Made by a program: the position numbers and the translations under genes
Part shown: piece after piece, positions 14,994-23,741 of the stretch
Position numbering within the stretch: the first letter of the stretch is position 1
Layout of the letters: every line of letters starts with the position of its first letter
DNA from: Oscillospiraceae bacterium
GTDB lineage: Bacteria > Bacillota > Clostridia > Oscillospirales > Oscillospiraceae
Length of the DNA: 64,000 nt
Reading direction: 5' to 3'
NCBI GenBank assembly: GCA_017545165.1
Contig: JAFWQQ010000055.1
Location: forward strand, 1-64,000
The notes under the pieces: generated by a model
What the model saw: only the letters and a program-made list of their open reading frames with translations
Database searches by the model: none
Told to the model about the DNA's origin: nothing

Positions 14994-16772
14994 ATGCAGA
15001 ATCGTACCCATACCTGCGGGGAGCTGCGGCTCGAGAACGCGGGACAGAAAGTCAAGATCGTGGGCTGGATGGAGAACGTGCGCGTCGTCGGCGGGAACCT
15101 GGCCTTCGTGGTGGTCCGGGACTTCTACGGCACCACCCAGGTAGTGGCCGAGACCGAGGACATGGTCGCCGCGTTCCGGGCCATCAACAAGGAATCCACC
15201 ATTTCCGTGGAGGGCGTCGTCCGGGAGCGGGCCAGCAAGAATCCCAAGCAGGCCACCGGCGACATCGAGATCGTCCCGGAGAAGCTGGAGGTCCTGGGCC
15301 GCTGCCGCTACAACGAGCTGCCCTTTGAGATCAACCGCAGCCGGGACGCGGACGAGGCCACCCGCCTGAAATACCGCTTTCTGGATCTGCGCAACCCCGC
15401 CGTGAAGCACAACATCATCCTGCGCTGCCAGGTGGTGGCGGACATCCGCCGCCGCATGACCGAGCAGGGTTTCCTGGAGATCACCACCCCCATCCTGACC
15501 GCCTCCTCTCCCGAGGGCGCGCGGGACTATCTGGTGCCCGCCCGGAAGCATCCCGGCAAGTTTTACGCCCTGCCCCAGGCACCCCAGCAGTTCAAGCAGC
15601 TGCTGATGACCTCCGGCTTCGACCGCTATTTCCAGATCGCTCCCTGCTTCCGGGACGAGGACGCCCGCGGCGACCGCACCCCCGGCGAGTTCTACCAGCT
15701 GGATATGGAGATGGCCTTCGCCGAGCAGGACGACGTGCTGGGCGTGCTGGAGACGGTGCTGCAGCCGGTGTTTGAAAACTTCGGCATCTACAAGCGGGTC
15801 AGCCAGGCCCCCTTCAAGCGCATCCCCTACCGGGAGGCCATGGAGCGCTACGGCACCGATAAGCCGGACCTGCGCATCGACCTGGAGATCCAGGACGCCA
15901 CCGCCCTGCTGCAGAACATCGGCTTCGGCCCCTTCGAGGGCAACACCGTGAAGGCCGTGGTGGTTTCCGATTTCAACGCCACCCGCAAGCAGATCGACAA
16001 GCTCTGCAGCGACGTGGAGGTCCAGACCGCCCAGAAGAGCTACTGGTTCCGTCTGGATGAGAAGGGCGAGATCGTGGGCGGCATCGCCAAGTTCGTGCAG
16101 CCCGTGAAGGAACAGATCGTCGCGGCCCTGGGCCTGAAGCCCGGCTGCTTCGTGGGCCTGGCTGCCGGCAAGCTGGCCGTGGCCCAGAAGACCGCGGGCG
16201 TGATGCGCTCCAAGCTGGGCGTCCTCTGCCCGGAGCACATGGACCGGGAGCAGTACGCCCTCTGCTGGATCGTGGACTTCCCCATGTACGAGATCGGGGA
16301 GGAGAGCGGCGAGCTGGAATTCTGCCACAATCCCTTCTCCATGCCCGCCGGCGGGCTGGAGACCCTGCTGAAGGCCGAGCGGGGCGAGATGGATCCCCTG
16401 GACATCATGGCCAACCAGTACGACCTGGTCATCAACGGCTATGAGAGCGCCTCCGGCGCGGTCCGGAACCACGACCCCGAGATCATGATCAAGGCTTTTG
16501 AGCTGGTCCGGCTGGGCGAGGAGGACGTGAAGAAGAAGTTCCCCGCCATGTACAACGCTTTCTGCTACGGAGCGCCCCCTCACGCCGGCGCCGCCCCCGG
16601 CATCGACCGCATGGTGATGCTGCTGACCGGGGAGGAGTCCATCAGGGAGGTCATCACCTTCCCCATGAACCAGAAGGCCCAGGACGTGATGATGGACGCC
16701 CCCTCCGAGGTGACCCAGAAGCAGCTGGACGAGCTGCACATCGCCATCGTGGGCGAGGTGGAGAAAGATTAA
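14994..16772 (+). CDS. aspS: Aspartyl-tRNA synthetase
   Basis: A 592-residue class IIb bacterial-type AspRS. The N-terminal OB fold (GWMENVRVVGGNLAFVVVRDFYG) is followed by the catalytic core with YRFLDLRNP, PARKHPGKFYALPQAPQQFKQLLM, FRDEDARGDRTPGEFYQLDMEM (motif 2), a GAD insertion (about 290-410) and motif 3 GAAPGIDRMVMLL. Full length. The start ATG 14994 follows GGAAGGAG. Whether it is discriminating or also charges tRNA-Asn is not decided here. Confidence 0.95.
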   Translation: MQNRTHTCGELRLENAGQKVKIVGWMENVRVVGGNLAFVVVRDFYGTTQVVAETEDMVAAFRAINKESTISVEGVVRERASKNPKQATGDIEIVPEKLEVLGRCRYNELPFEINRSRDADEATRLKYRFLDLRNPAVKHNIILRCQVVADIRRRMTEQGFLEITTPILTASSPEGARDYLVPARKHPGKFYALPQAPQQFKQLLMTSGFDRYFQIAPCFRDEDARGDRTPGEFYQLDMEMAFAEQDDVLGVLETVLQPVFENFGIYKRVSQAPFKRIPYREAMERYGTDKPDLRIDLEIQDATALLQNIGFGPFEGNTVKAVVVSDFNATRKQIDKLCSDVEVQTAQKSYWFRLDEKGEIVGGIAKFVQPVKEQIVAALGLKPGCFVGLAAGKLAVAQKTAGVMRSKLGVLCPEHMDREQYALCWIVDFPMYEIGEESGELEFCHNPFSMPAGGLETLLKAERGEMDPLDIMANQYDLVINGYESASGAVRNHDPEIMIKAFELVRLGEEDVKKKFPAMYNAFCYGAPPHAGAAPGIDRMVMLLTGEESIREVITFPMNQKAQDVMMDAPSEVTQKQLDELHIAIVGEVEKD

Positions 16773-16779
16773 CAATGCT

Positions 16780-16940
16780 CTCTCTTCCCCCTCTGGGGGA
16801 AGTGGCCCGCAGGGCCGATAGGGGGGGACCCCTTCCGGCGCTTCGCGCCACCTCCCCCGGAGGGGGAGGCAATTATGTAGAGGGATCCGATTCCGGCGCT
16901 TCGCGCCACACCCAAGGCCCCCGGAGGGGGAGGCTATATG
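16780..16940. repeat. Palindromic repeats between aspS and yifB
   Basis: Consecutive hairpins: CTTCCCCCT-ctg-GGGGGAAG, GGCGC-ttc-GCGCC (twice, about 16833 and 16893) and CCTCCCCC-gga-GGGGGAGG. This is a variant of family 2 units, arranged as two partial copies. No promoter is obvious. Confidence 0.75.
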
Positions 16941-16953
16941 GAAAGGTGATTAT

Positions 16954-18474
16954 ATGTTTGCACGCGTGAACAGTCTGGGCGTCAGCGGCATCGGGGGCTA
17001 CGGCGTCACCGTGGAGGTGGACATCTCCAACGGCCTGCCCGCCTTCGATATCGTGGGCCTGCCGGACGCGGCGGTGAAGGAGAGCCGGCAGCGGGTACAC
17101 GCCGCCGTGAAGAACAACGGCTTTCGCTTCCCCGTGAGCCGCATGACAGTGAACCTGGCTCCAGCGGACAAGAAGAAGGCCGGCACGGTCTACGATCTGC
17201 CCATGCTGGTGGGGATCCTGGCCGCCATGGGGGAGATCAAAAAGCCCTCGGCGGACTGCGCCTTTTTGGGGGAGCTGTCTCTGACGGGAGAGCTGCGCCC
17301 GGTGACCGGCGCCCTGCCCATGGCCATCGCCGCCCGGCGTGAGGGGATCCGGACGCTCTTTGTGCCGGCGGAGAACGCCAGCGAGGCCGCCTTTGCCGAG
17401 GGCGTCTCCGTCTACCCGGTGGACACCGTGGCCCGGCTCCTGAAGCACCTGAAGGGGGAAGAGGAGCTGTCGCCAGCCGAGCCGCCCCGGCCGGAGGATT
17501 CCCGGATCGGTTTGCCGGACTTCGCCGACGTAAAGGGCCAGGAGAGCGTGAAGCGAGCCATGGAGATCGCAGCCGCCGGCGGGCACAACATCCTGCTGGT
17601 GGGGCCGCCCGGCGCGGGCAAAAGCATGATGGCGAAACGTCTGCCGGGGATCCTGCCGGACATGAGCCGACAGGAGATGATCGAGGCCACGGAGATCCAC
17701 TCCGTCGCCGGGCTCACCAGCCGCAGGCGGCCCATCGTGGCCACCCGGCCCTTCTGCTCGCCCCACCACACCATCTCCATGGCGGGGCTGGCCGGCGGCG
17801 GGACTATCCCGAGACCCGGACAGCTGAGCATCGCCCATCTGGGGGTCTTGTTCCTGGACGAGCTGCCGGAGTTCCGCTCCGACGTGCTGGAGGTCATGCG
17901 TCAGCCCCTGGAGGACGGGGAAGTCACCGTCTCCCGGGCGGCGGGCACCGTCACCTTCCCCAGCCGCTTTATGCTGGTGTGCGCCATGAACCCCTGCAAA
18001 TGCGGCTGGTACGGGCACCCCTCCGGCCGCTGCCACTGCTCGCCCCAGGAGGTCCGCCGCTACCAGAGCCGGATCTCCGGACCGCTGCTGGACCGGATCG
18101 ACCTGATCGTGGAGGTGCCGGCCCTGGAATACGAGGAGCTGAAAAACCGGGCTCCCGCCGAGCCCTCCGGTGAGATCAAAAAACGGGTGGACGCCGCCCG
18201 GGCCGTCCAGAGAGACCGCTTCGGGGACGACAGCACCATCACCAACGCCCGCATGAGCGTCAGGGAGATGCGCGGCTGCTGCGCGCTGGACGAGGAGAGC
18301 GACAAGCTCATGAAGGACGCCTTTGACGCTTTGGGCCTCTCCGCCCGGAGCTATGACCGCATCCTCCGGGTGGCCCGGACCATCGCGGACCTGGCGGGCT
18401 GCGAGCTCATCGCCCCGGAGCACGTGGCTGAGGCCATCCAGTACCGGAGCTTTGAATTGGAAACAAACGGATAA
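16954..18474 (+). CDS. YifB/ComM-family Mg-chelatase-like AAA ATPase
   Basis: A 506-residue ATPase of the ComM/YifB family; ComM is a branch-migration helicase in natural transformation. The N-terminal Lon-protease-like fold spans about 1-170 (GLPAFDIVGLPDAAVKESRQRV). Walker A is GPPGAGKSMMAKRLPGILP (about 216), Walker B is LGVLFLDELPEF, and the conserved cysteine-rich NPCKCGWYGH plus CHCSP precede RYQSRISGPLLDRID with its Arg finger. A C-terminal helical domain (from about 430) completes the protein. Start ATG 16954 has GGAAAGG upstream. Role in DNA uptake or repair is inferred. Confidence 0.93.
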   Translation: MFARVNSLGVSGIGGYGVTVEVDISNGLPAFDIVGLPDAAVKESRQRVHAAVKNNGFRFPVSRMTVNLAPADKKKAGTVYDLPMLVGILAAMGEIKKPSADCAFLGELSLTGELRPVTGALPMAIAARREGIRTLFVPAENASEAAFAEGVSVYPVDTVARLLKHLKGEEELSPAEPPRPEDSRIGLPDFADVKGQESVKRAMEIAAAGGHNILLVGPPGAGKSMMAKRLPGILPDMSRQEMIEATEIHSVAGLTSRRRPIVATRPFCSPHHTISMAGLAGGGTIPRPGQLSIAHLGVLFLDELPEFRSDVLEVMRQPLEDGEVTVSRAAGTVTFPSRFMLVCAMNPCKCGWYGHPSGRCHCSPQEVRRYQSRISGPLLDRIDLIVEVPALEYEELKNRAPAEPSGEIKKRVDAARAVQRDRFGDDSTITNARMSVREMRGCCALDEESDKLMKDAFDALGLSARSYDRILRVARTIADLAGCELIAPEHVAEAIQYRSFELETNG

Positions 18475-18493
18475 ACAGGAAAGAAAGAGAAAA

Positions 18494-19501
18494 ATGAGAG
18501 AGAACCTGGGATACCGCGGAACCTTGACCCGTGACCTCATCCGGGAAAGGCTGAGGCCGAATAAAAAGAATGTAAAAATCACGCTCGGGGTCGGGATCGC
18601 CTGCGTGATCCCCTTTGTTCTGGCCGGGGCATGGATCCTTTACACCGGGTCTCTGATGGGACTTGCGTTCATGTTCGGTCCGGCGGCGATCATAGCGCTG
18701 TTTTATTATTTTCAGCGGCGGCAGTATGAGTGGGAAGTGAAATGCTTCAACAGCTTCGAACAGGGACGCTTTGATCTGAAGGAAATGACCCTGACCGATA
18801 AAGACAGCCGGACCAGCAGAGACTCCGACGGCGACAAAACCACGACCTATTATTTTCATCTGCAGCAGGAGGACGGCCGCTATTCCACCAGAGTTTCTGT
18901 GAGCTGGGAGGAGTATGAGCGGGCAAGCAAGGGAGATATCTACTACGTCCTGCTGATCAACGGCGTGTCCGTCCTGCAGTTTGAACAGAAGTACTACGAG
19001 CCCGACGCCGAGCTGCAGGCCATCCTCGACGGGCAAAAGCCCGCGGCAGACCCGACGAAAGCCGGGGAGCCGGAGCCTGCCGCGAAGGGGCCGGAGGCGG
19101 AGCAGACCTTCATCGACCCCAAGCAGATCCTGCTGGAGGAAGAACAAGCACGCGCAAAGGCGCGCCGCGCGATCTGGCTGTATCGGGGCCTGCTGGCCTA
19201 TCTGGCGGTGTACGGGATCGCCGCCCTCCGCATCATGACCAATGGGGAGCTGCGGCTGCGCTTTGCCGCCCTGCCGGATAAAAACAGGATCCCGATCATC
19301 CTTGCCGCCTTCGCCCTCCTGTGGGCTGTGGTCTTTGTTTTCCGCGCCATCCTGCGCAAGTGCCTGAAGGGCATGAAGCTGAAGCGGGAGACGGACGGGG
19401 AGCTGGTTCAGGCGCTGCAGCGGGGCGAGAGGGTCAGTACGCTCCTGTTTTGGCTGGAGCACGCTCTCTTGTTCTTCCTGCTCTGGAGCTGGATGAAATA
19501 G
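18494..19501 (+). CDS. Membrane protein of unknown function, paralogue 1
   Basis: A 335-residue protein I do not recognise by name. Two hydrophobic helices near the N terminus (about 30-72) flank a short turn. A soluble beta-rich domain (about 75-165) has TTTYYFHLQQEDGRYSTRVSV, then YERASKGDIYYVLLINGVSVLQFEQKYYEPDAEL. A charged Pro/Glu linker (175-225) leads to three more helices (about 230-335). The soluble domain resembles that of the next gene and of the gene at 21874. Start ATG 18494, 19 bases after yifB, behind AGGAAAGAAAGAG. The pattern (membrane anchor plus YYF...VL...Y.PDAEL domain) recalls DUF3592-type proteins. Confidence 0.75.
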   Translation: MRENLGYRGTLTRDLIRERLRPNKKNVKITLGVGIACVIPFVLAGAWILYTGSLMGLAFMFGPAAIIALFYYFQRRQYEWEVKCFNSFEQGRFDLKEMTLTDKDSRTSRDSDGDKTTTYYFHLQQEDGRYSTRVSVSWEEYERASKGDIYYVLLINGVSVLQFEQKYYEPDAELQAILDGQKPAADPTKAGEPEPAAKGPEAEQTFIDPKQILLEEEQARAKARRAIWLYRGLLAYLAVYGIAALRIMTNGELRLRFAALPDKNRIPIILAAFALLWAVVFVFRAILRKCLKGMKLKRETDGELVQALQRGERVSTLLFWLEHALLFFLLWSWMK

Positions 19502-19558
19502 CGATCGAAAAACGAGGCCTCCGGTCGGTAAAACGAAAGAAGCAAGGGAGGAAGCGCT

Positions 19559-20908
19559 TTGACGAATCTGGAAAAACGGAAGCAGGAGGAAGAACGCCTG
19601 CAGAAACAGAATCCGGCCCTGCGGAACAAAACGGAGATGGCCCGCTTCCAGGAACAGAAAGAAAAGAAGAACATGCGAGCTTCCGCGGTGGTCCTGGTTT
19701 TGGCTCTGGCCCTGGTGATGGGGGGGATGACCCTGGGGATGAAGGATGAAGAGCCCTGGCTCCGCAGCGGTATTCCGATGGGCTATTGGCTCGCCTGCCT
19801 GTTTGCCCTTGCCCTTTGTCTCGGGATCATATTTGCCCTGCGGTGGTTCGTCCGACAGCGAAGCGAGCGGGAAGAGAACGGCGAAACGCTTCTGACGGAG
19901 GAGACGCTGCTCCGGGACGGATGGAGGATCCCGCTGCGGACCGCGGCCGCCTATGCCCTGCTGCCGCTGCTGCTGACGCTGTGGCTGCATCGCAACCGTC
20001 TGCCCCCACCGGCAGCGGCCATGGCGCTGCCTTTCATTGTGCCGCTGCTGATTTTGCTCGTGGCGCTCACCCAGGCGCTGCCCATCGGGGCAGCCTTGGA
20101 TTCCGCACGCCTGGCCCGGGCGATCCGGCGGGGAGACTACCGGATCACCGAGGAGCTGCTCTGCGACAAGGAGCATATCGTGGAGCGGGGCGGAACGGAT
20201 GAAAAGGACAGCCATGAATATTATCTCTTCTACCGCTCCCGAAGCGGCGGCGGAGTGAAGCGGGAACGGGTCGGCGAAAGACTGTATGACGGCGCGAAGA
20301 TCGGACAGAGCTATTACCGCTTCTGCCGGGGCGACCGGGTGCTGAAGTCCCTGCCCGGGAAGAGCTGCAGGCTGGACGCGGAGCTCGGCGCCCATCTGGA
20401 AAAGGGACGGACGCAGAGGGAAGGGCCGCTCAGCGAGGAGAGCGAGGAGATCCGCCAGCAGGTGGATCAGCTCCGCGTGGGCCAGGCGCCGGAGAAAGAC
20501 CTCGAACCCGTGCCGCCCGATATGAACCCGGAAAAGGTGAAGAAAATGCAGGAGGCCGCGGCGCCCTGGCTGCGAAAATACGACGTCGCCCGGGGATGCA
20601 TAGCCGGCGGCGTCCTGATGGACCTGTGCCTCATCGGCGTAAACCTGGTCCTGCGGCACCATGATCCCCGGGCAACGATGATGAGTTCACCGACGCTCCT
20701 GATGTGCTGTGGGGCGGCGATGCTGATCGCCATCACGGAAATTGCCCTGCTGATGAAAAGCATAAGGTATCTGGAGCAGGCAGAGAAGGCCTTCCCCTAT
20801 GAAAATGAGGAATACCAAAGGCGGATCGCCAAATCCGGAAGGACGATATTGCTTGACATTGCAGGCTTCTTCCTGTTCTTCGGCGTGATATTCACCACAA
20901 TATTCTGA
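19559..20908 (+). CDS. Membrane protein of unknown function, paralogue 2
   Basis: A 449-residue membrane protein. The charged N-terminal coiled stretch (1-38, KRKQEEERLQKQ) is followed by about four helices (40-180). A soluble domain at about 185-285 (HEYYLFYRSRSGGGVKRERV, IGQSYYRFCRGDRVLKSLPG, CRLDAEL) matches the pattern of the preceding protein. A charged linker and three more helices come last (about 345-449). Start is TTG 19559 behind AGGGAGG. Probably cotranscribed with its neighbour, since the gap is 57 bases with no terminator. Function unknown; the pair may sense or modify the envelope. Confidence 0.75.
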   Translation: MTNLEKRKQEEERLQKQNPALRNKTEMARFQEQKEKKNMRASAVVLVLALALVMGGMTLGMKDEEPWLRSGIPMGYWLACLFALALCLGIIFALRWFVRQRSEREENGETLLTEETLLRDGWRIPLRTAAAYALLPLLLTLWLHRNRLPPPAAAMALPFIVPLLILLVALTQALPIGAALDSARLARAIRRGDYRITEELLCDKEHIVERGGTDEKDSHEYYLFYRSRSGGGVKRERVGERLYDGAKIGQSYYRFCRGDRVLKSLPGKSCRLDAELGAHLEKGRTQREGPLSEESEEIRQQVDQLRVGQAPEKDLEPVPPDMNPEKVKKMQEAAAPWLRKYDVARGCIAGGVLMDLCLIGVNLVLRHHDPRATMMSSPTLLMCCGAAMLIAITEIALLMKSIRYLEQAEKAFPYENEEYQRRIAKSGRTILLDIAGFFLFFGVIFTTIF

Positions 20909-21023
20909 GCGTCGGCCGGGAACGGGCCGGAATGCCGCGCCGGGAAGGACGATGCCCCCGGCCGACGACTCGCCGACGGAGGGAGATCGACCCGGCGGAC
21001 TTCGACTGAGCGAAGGAGAGCAT

Positions 21024-21056
21024 AAAAAACCGGACACGCCTCGTGTCCGGTTTTTA
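21024..21056. terminator. Bidirectional intrinsic terminator
   Basis: AAAAACCGGACACG (21025-21038) pairs with CGTGTCCGGTTTTT (21042-21055). It serves the membrane gene on the plus strand and the 42-aa gene on the minus strand, whose stop lies inside it. Confidence 0.9.
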
Positions 21057-21182
21057 TCCGCGCAGATACAGCTCTTCACACGCCTGCTGGGCCTGGACCA
21101 GCAGGCGTTTTGCCTCTTCGGGCCGCTCCGCGTCCAGGGCCTCCAGCGCGTCGGTGACGGCGTTGAACAGGCGCAGGTACAT
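21054..21182 (-). CDS. Small conserved-type protein, 42 aa
   Basis: Reads MYLRLFNAVTDALEAL, then DAERPEEAKRLLVQAQQACE and ELYLRG. It is one amphipathic two-helix unit of the kind M.L+LFNA.TDA+EAL......A...L..AQ...EE.+L seen as tiny proteins in many Clostridia. The coding signal is good: third positions are almost all G or C, the stop meets a strong terminator, and no overlapping frame makes sense. The region upstream contains XRE-type dyads shared with the divergent gene at 21353. No function is known to me; its size and helical pattern fit a protein-binding adaptor. Confidence 0.65.
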   Translation of the reverse strand: MYLRLFNAVTDALEALDAERPEEAKRLLVQAQQACEELYLRG

Positions 21183-21264
21183 GCTTTGATAGACAACATG
21201 ACAAGAGCTTTTTTCAGAAGACGGAACCAATGCCTTCGCCCTTCTTTCAAAAATGTATTTCGGA

Positions 21265-21338
21265 ATGACATTTAGTGCGTGTCATATCGAAACACATGTT
21301 ACCATACAATAACCCCAATGACAAGAACTGAATGTCAA
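21265..21338. promoter_or_regulatory. Two matched operator-like dyads and promoter
   Basis: ATGACA-N9-TGTCAT (21265-21285) and ATGACA-N9-TGTCAA (21318-21338) lie exactly 53 bp apart, about five turns. A -10-like TACAAT (21305-21310) lies between them. The spacing and symmetry fit a dimeric XRE repressor encoded just downstream that controls itself and perhaps the divergent 42-aa gene. Confidence 0.6.
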
Positions 21339-21352
21339 AGGGGTGCTGAAAC

Positions 21353-21610
21353 GTGTTTACAAACAAAACGGAGGACGGGAGAAACAACCTTTGCGGCCGC
21401 AAAGTTGCGGAGAAAAGAAAAGACATGGGGCTATCCCAGCGTGCGCTTGCCGACAGACTGCAGCGGGAGGGCTTGGACGTGGACAAGAACGCCGTGCAGC
21501 GGATCGAATCCGGGCAGCGCTTCGTGACGGATATTGAACTGAAGTACCTGAGCAAAGCGCTGGATATCACGCTGCAGGAGCTGCTGGACCCGGCGGAAAT
21601 GGGGAATTGA
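21353..21610 (+). CDS. XRE-family HTH regulator
   Basis: An 85-residue repressor-like protein: short basic N terminus, then a helix-turn-helix from about 17 to 80 (GRKVAEKRKDMGLSQRALADRL...DKNAVQRIESGQRFVTDIELKYLSKALDITLQELL). GTG 21353 has AAAGGGG nine bases upstream. The two ATGACA-N9-TGTCAW dyads directly upstream suggest autoregulation. It is followed by a truncated thiI copy and a membrane protein gene, so it may be the control gene of a small inserted module. Confidence 0.85.
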   Translation: MFTNKTEDGRNNLCGRKVAEKRKDMGLSQRALADRLQREGLDVDKNAVQRIESGQRFVTDIELKYLSKALDITLQELLDPAEMGN

Positions 21611-21711
21611 TTTTACTCGAAAAACATGGTAGGATAGGCCGATTCAGAGCCGCGGATCCGTAAGCATCGAGAAACGGTCCCTGCGGCGCGCAGACGGAAG
21701 GAACATACGCT

Positions 21712-21813
21712 ATGAACGACATTTTGCTTCTCAAGCTGGGGGAGATCGTGCGGAAGGGTCTCAAACGCAAGAGCGATGAACAAAATCGCCGCAGCGCGCA
21801 TGCTCAGGGATGA
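21712..21813 (+). pseudogene. Truncated duplicate of the thiI 5' end
   Basis: The first 63 bases match the start of intact thiI (22563) at about 58 positions. The peptide MNDILLLKLGEIVRKGLKRKS compares with MNDIILLKLGEIVLKGLNRKS. After that the frame diverges and ends at TGA 21813. Upstream sequence is not shared. The copy precedes a membrane protein gene that lies between it and intact thiI, so the fragment looks like a scar of insertion or partial duplication at the thiI 5' end. Confidence 0.8.
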
Positions 21814-21873
21814 GGGCGACGCTGTCTCTTTGATCGTAATTGACGGAAAAACCAAGGCGAATGAGGAAAACCC

Positions 21874-22524
21874 ATGGATAAACAGACAATTTGGAAGAGC
21901 GTTCTGTGGAAACGCTTGTCCCGCCCGCTCGTCTGGACGGCGGTTTGCTTCTTCCTGGGCGTTGTTCTGCCAGGCATCTTTAAAAACATTACATTTTATT
22001 ACAGGTCCTCTTTGGATGAGTCCATGGGATGGTTTCTGGGAAGCATCTGCGGCGTGGCGCGTCTTGCTTTGATCCTTTACTGCCCGATCTCGCTGTTCCG
22101 GGCCTATAAGGCGGCCAAGCTGGATGTGGGGTCTCGAACGCTCATCGCCGAGATCACCGAGGTTCGGGAGAGCCATATCACTGTGAACGACGTACGGTCC
22201 CGCACGATCTACTGCAAGGCGGAGGGGCGTGAGTTTTCGGCGAAAACGAGCACGGAATACGGAAATGAGATCATCGGCTGGAAAGTGCCGGTCCGGGTAT
22301 CTTCCTATGATTGGGGCGTGTATGAAGTGCTGCTGGATCGGATGTCGAAGGACTACGACCCGGATCTGAGCGGGATCTCTGCGTATACGCCGCCTGAGGA
22401 ACTGATGAGGGATGGTATAGCGCCCTGGAACAGTTCCGACATGGAGAATCCCGATGAGGCAGACGCGTGGAATTACGACTGGAACTCGGACGGCGAGAAG
22501 AGAGAGGACAAGCGTCTGCGCTGA
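21874..22524 (+). CDS. Membrane protein of unknown function, paralogue 3
   Basis: A 216-residue protein with two N-terminal helices (about 18-40 and 50-75) and a soluble domain (about 85-160) with RTLIAEITEVRESHITVNDV, RTIYCKAEGREF, then VPVRVSSYDWGVYEVLLD and YDPDL. Layout and domain resemble the two membrane proteins at 18494 and 19559. The acidic C-terminal tail is rich in Asp, Asn and Trp. ATG 21874 has GAGGAAAA upstream. It sits between a thiI 5' fragment and intact thiI. No named function. Confidence 0.75.
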   Translation: MDKQTIWKSVLWKRLSRPLVWTAVCFFLGVVLPGIFKNITFYYRSSLDESMGWFLGSICGVARLALILYCPISLFRAYKAAKLDVGSRTLIAEITEVRESHITVNDVRSRTIYCKAEGREFSAKTSTEYGNEIIGWKVPVRVSSYDWGVYEVLLDRMSKDYDPDLSGISAYTPPEELMRDGIAPWNSSDMENPDEADAWNYDWNSDGEKREDKRLR

Positions 22525-22562
22525 TCCATAGACGATTATGAAAAGAATGAACAGGTGACAGA

Positions 22563-23741
22563 ATGAACGACATTATCCTTCTCAAGCTGGGGGAGATCGT
22601 GCTGAAGGGTCTCAACCGCAAAAGCTTTGAACTGAAACTCATGGGCAATATCCGGCGCAGGCTGGTGCCCATCGGAAAATTTAAGGTGACGTGCATGCAG
22701 TCCACGGTCTATGTGGAGCCGCTGGAGGACGACGCGGATATGGACGCCGCTTTTGAGGCGGTGCAGAAGGTCTTCGGCGTGGTGAAGATCAGCCGGGCCG
22801 CCGCCTGCGAAAAGGACAAGGACGCCATCGCGCGTCTCGCCATCGACTACCTGCGGGACGACATGCTGCGGGCCAAGAGCTTCAAGGTGGAGTCCAAGCG
22901 CAGCGACAAGAGCTTCCCCATGACCTCCATCCAGCTGAGTCAGTACGTGGGCGGGGAGCTGGCGGAGGCCTATCCCAACTGCACCGTGGACGTGCACGAG
23001 CCGGAGCTGATCGTGAATCTGGAGATCCGGGACCTGGCGGCCTATGTCCACGCCCAGCCGGTGAACGGCGCCGGCGGCATGCCCGTGGGCTCCAACGGCG
23101 TGGCCGTGACTTTGCTCTCCGGCGGGATCGACAGTCCCGTGTCCACCTACATGATCGCAAGGCGGGGCGTGCGGCTGATCCCGGTGCACTTCTTCTCCTT
23201 CCCCTATACCTCTCAGCAGGCCAAGGAGAAGGTCATCGAGCTGACGAAGCTGCTCACCGCCTGGTGCGGGCGCATGACCCTGGAGGTGGTGCCCTTCACC
23301 CACATCCAGGAGGAGATCCGGGACAAGTGCCCGGAGGAGTACTTCACCCTCATCATGCGGCGCTTCATGATGCGCATTGCGGAGCGGATCGCTCTCTCCA
23401 ACGGGGCCAAAGCCATAGTCACCGGGGAAAACCTGGGCCAGGTGGCAAGCCAGACCATGGAGGCCATGGCTACCACCCAGGCGGTGCTGTCTCTGCCCGT
23501 GCTGCAGCCGCTCATCGGCATGGACAAGGAGGAGATCGTGCAGATGTCGAGAAAGATCGGCACCTTCGACACCTCTATTTTGCCCTATGAGGACTGCTGC
23601 ACGGTGTTCACCCCCCGGCATCCCAGGACCCGGCCCAGCGTGCAGGAGGTCGAGGCCGCCGAGAGCGCCCTGGACGTGGAGGCCCTGGTGGAGGAGGCCC
23701 TGCAGGGCATCGAGCGGATCCGGCTGGAAGAGGAGGAGTAA
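22563..23741 (+). CDS. thiI: tRNA 4-thiouridine synthase / thiamine thiolation ThiI
   Basis: A 392-residue ThiI, which adenylates U8 of tRNA and transfers sulfur; in some bacteria it also serves thiamine thiazole synthesis. An N-terminal ferredoxin-like/THUMP region (about 1-165) precedes the PP-loop ATPase with SGGIDSPVSTYMIARRG (about 183). Conserved FTHIQEEI, MRRFMMRIAERIA and TGENLGQVASQT are present. There is no C-terminal rhodanese domain, so sulfur must come directly from an IscS-type desulfurase, as in other short ThiI. The stop joins directly to the cinA start. Confidence 0.93.
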   Translation: MNDIILLKLGEIVLKGLNRKSFELKLMGNIRRRLVPIGKFKVTCMQSTVYVEPLEDDADMDAAFEAVQKVFGVVKISRAAACEKDKDAIARLAIDYLRDDMLRAKSFKVESKRSDKSFPMTSIQLSQYVGGELAEAYPNCTVDVHEPELIVNLEIRDLAAYVHAQPVNGAGGMPVGSNGVAVTLLSGGIDSPVSTYMIARRGVRLIPVHFFSFPYTSQQAKEKVIELTKLLTAWCGRMTLEVVPFTHIQEEIRDKCPEEYFTLIMRRFMMRIAERIALSNGAKAIVTGENLGQVASQTMEAMATTQAVLSLPVLQPLIGMDKEEIVQMSRKIGTFDTSILPYEDCCTVFTPRHPRTRPSVQEVEAAESALDVEALVEEALQGIERIRLEEEE

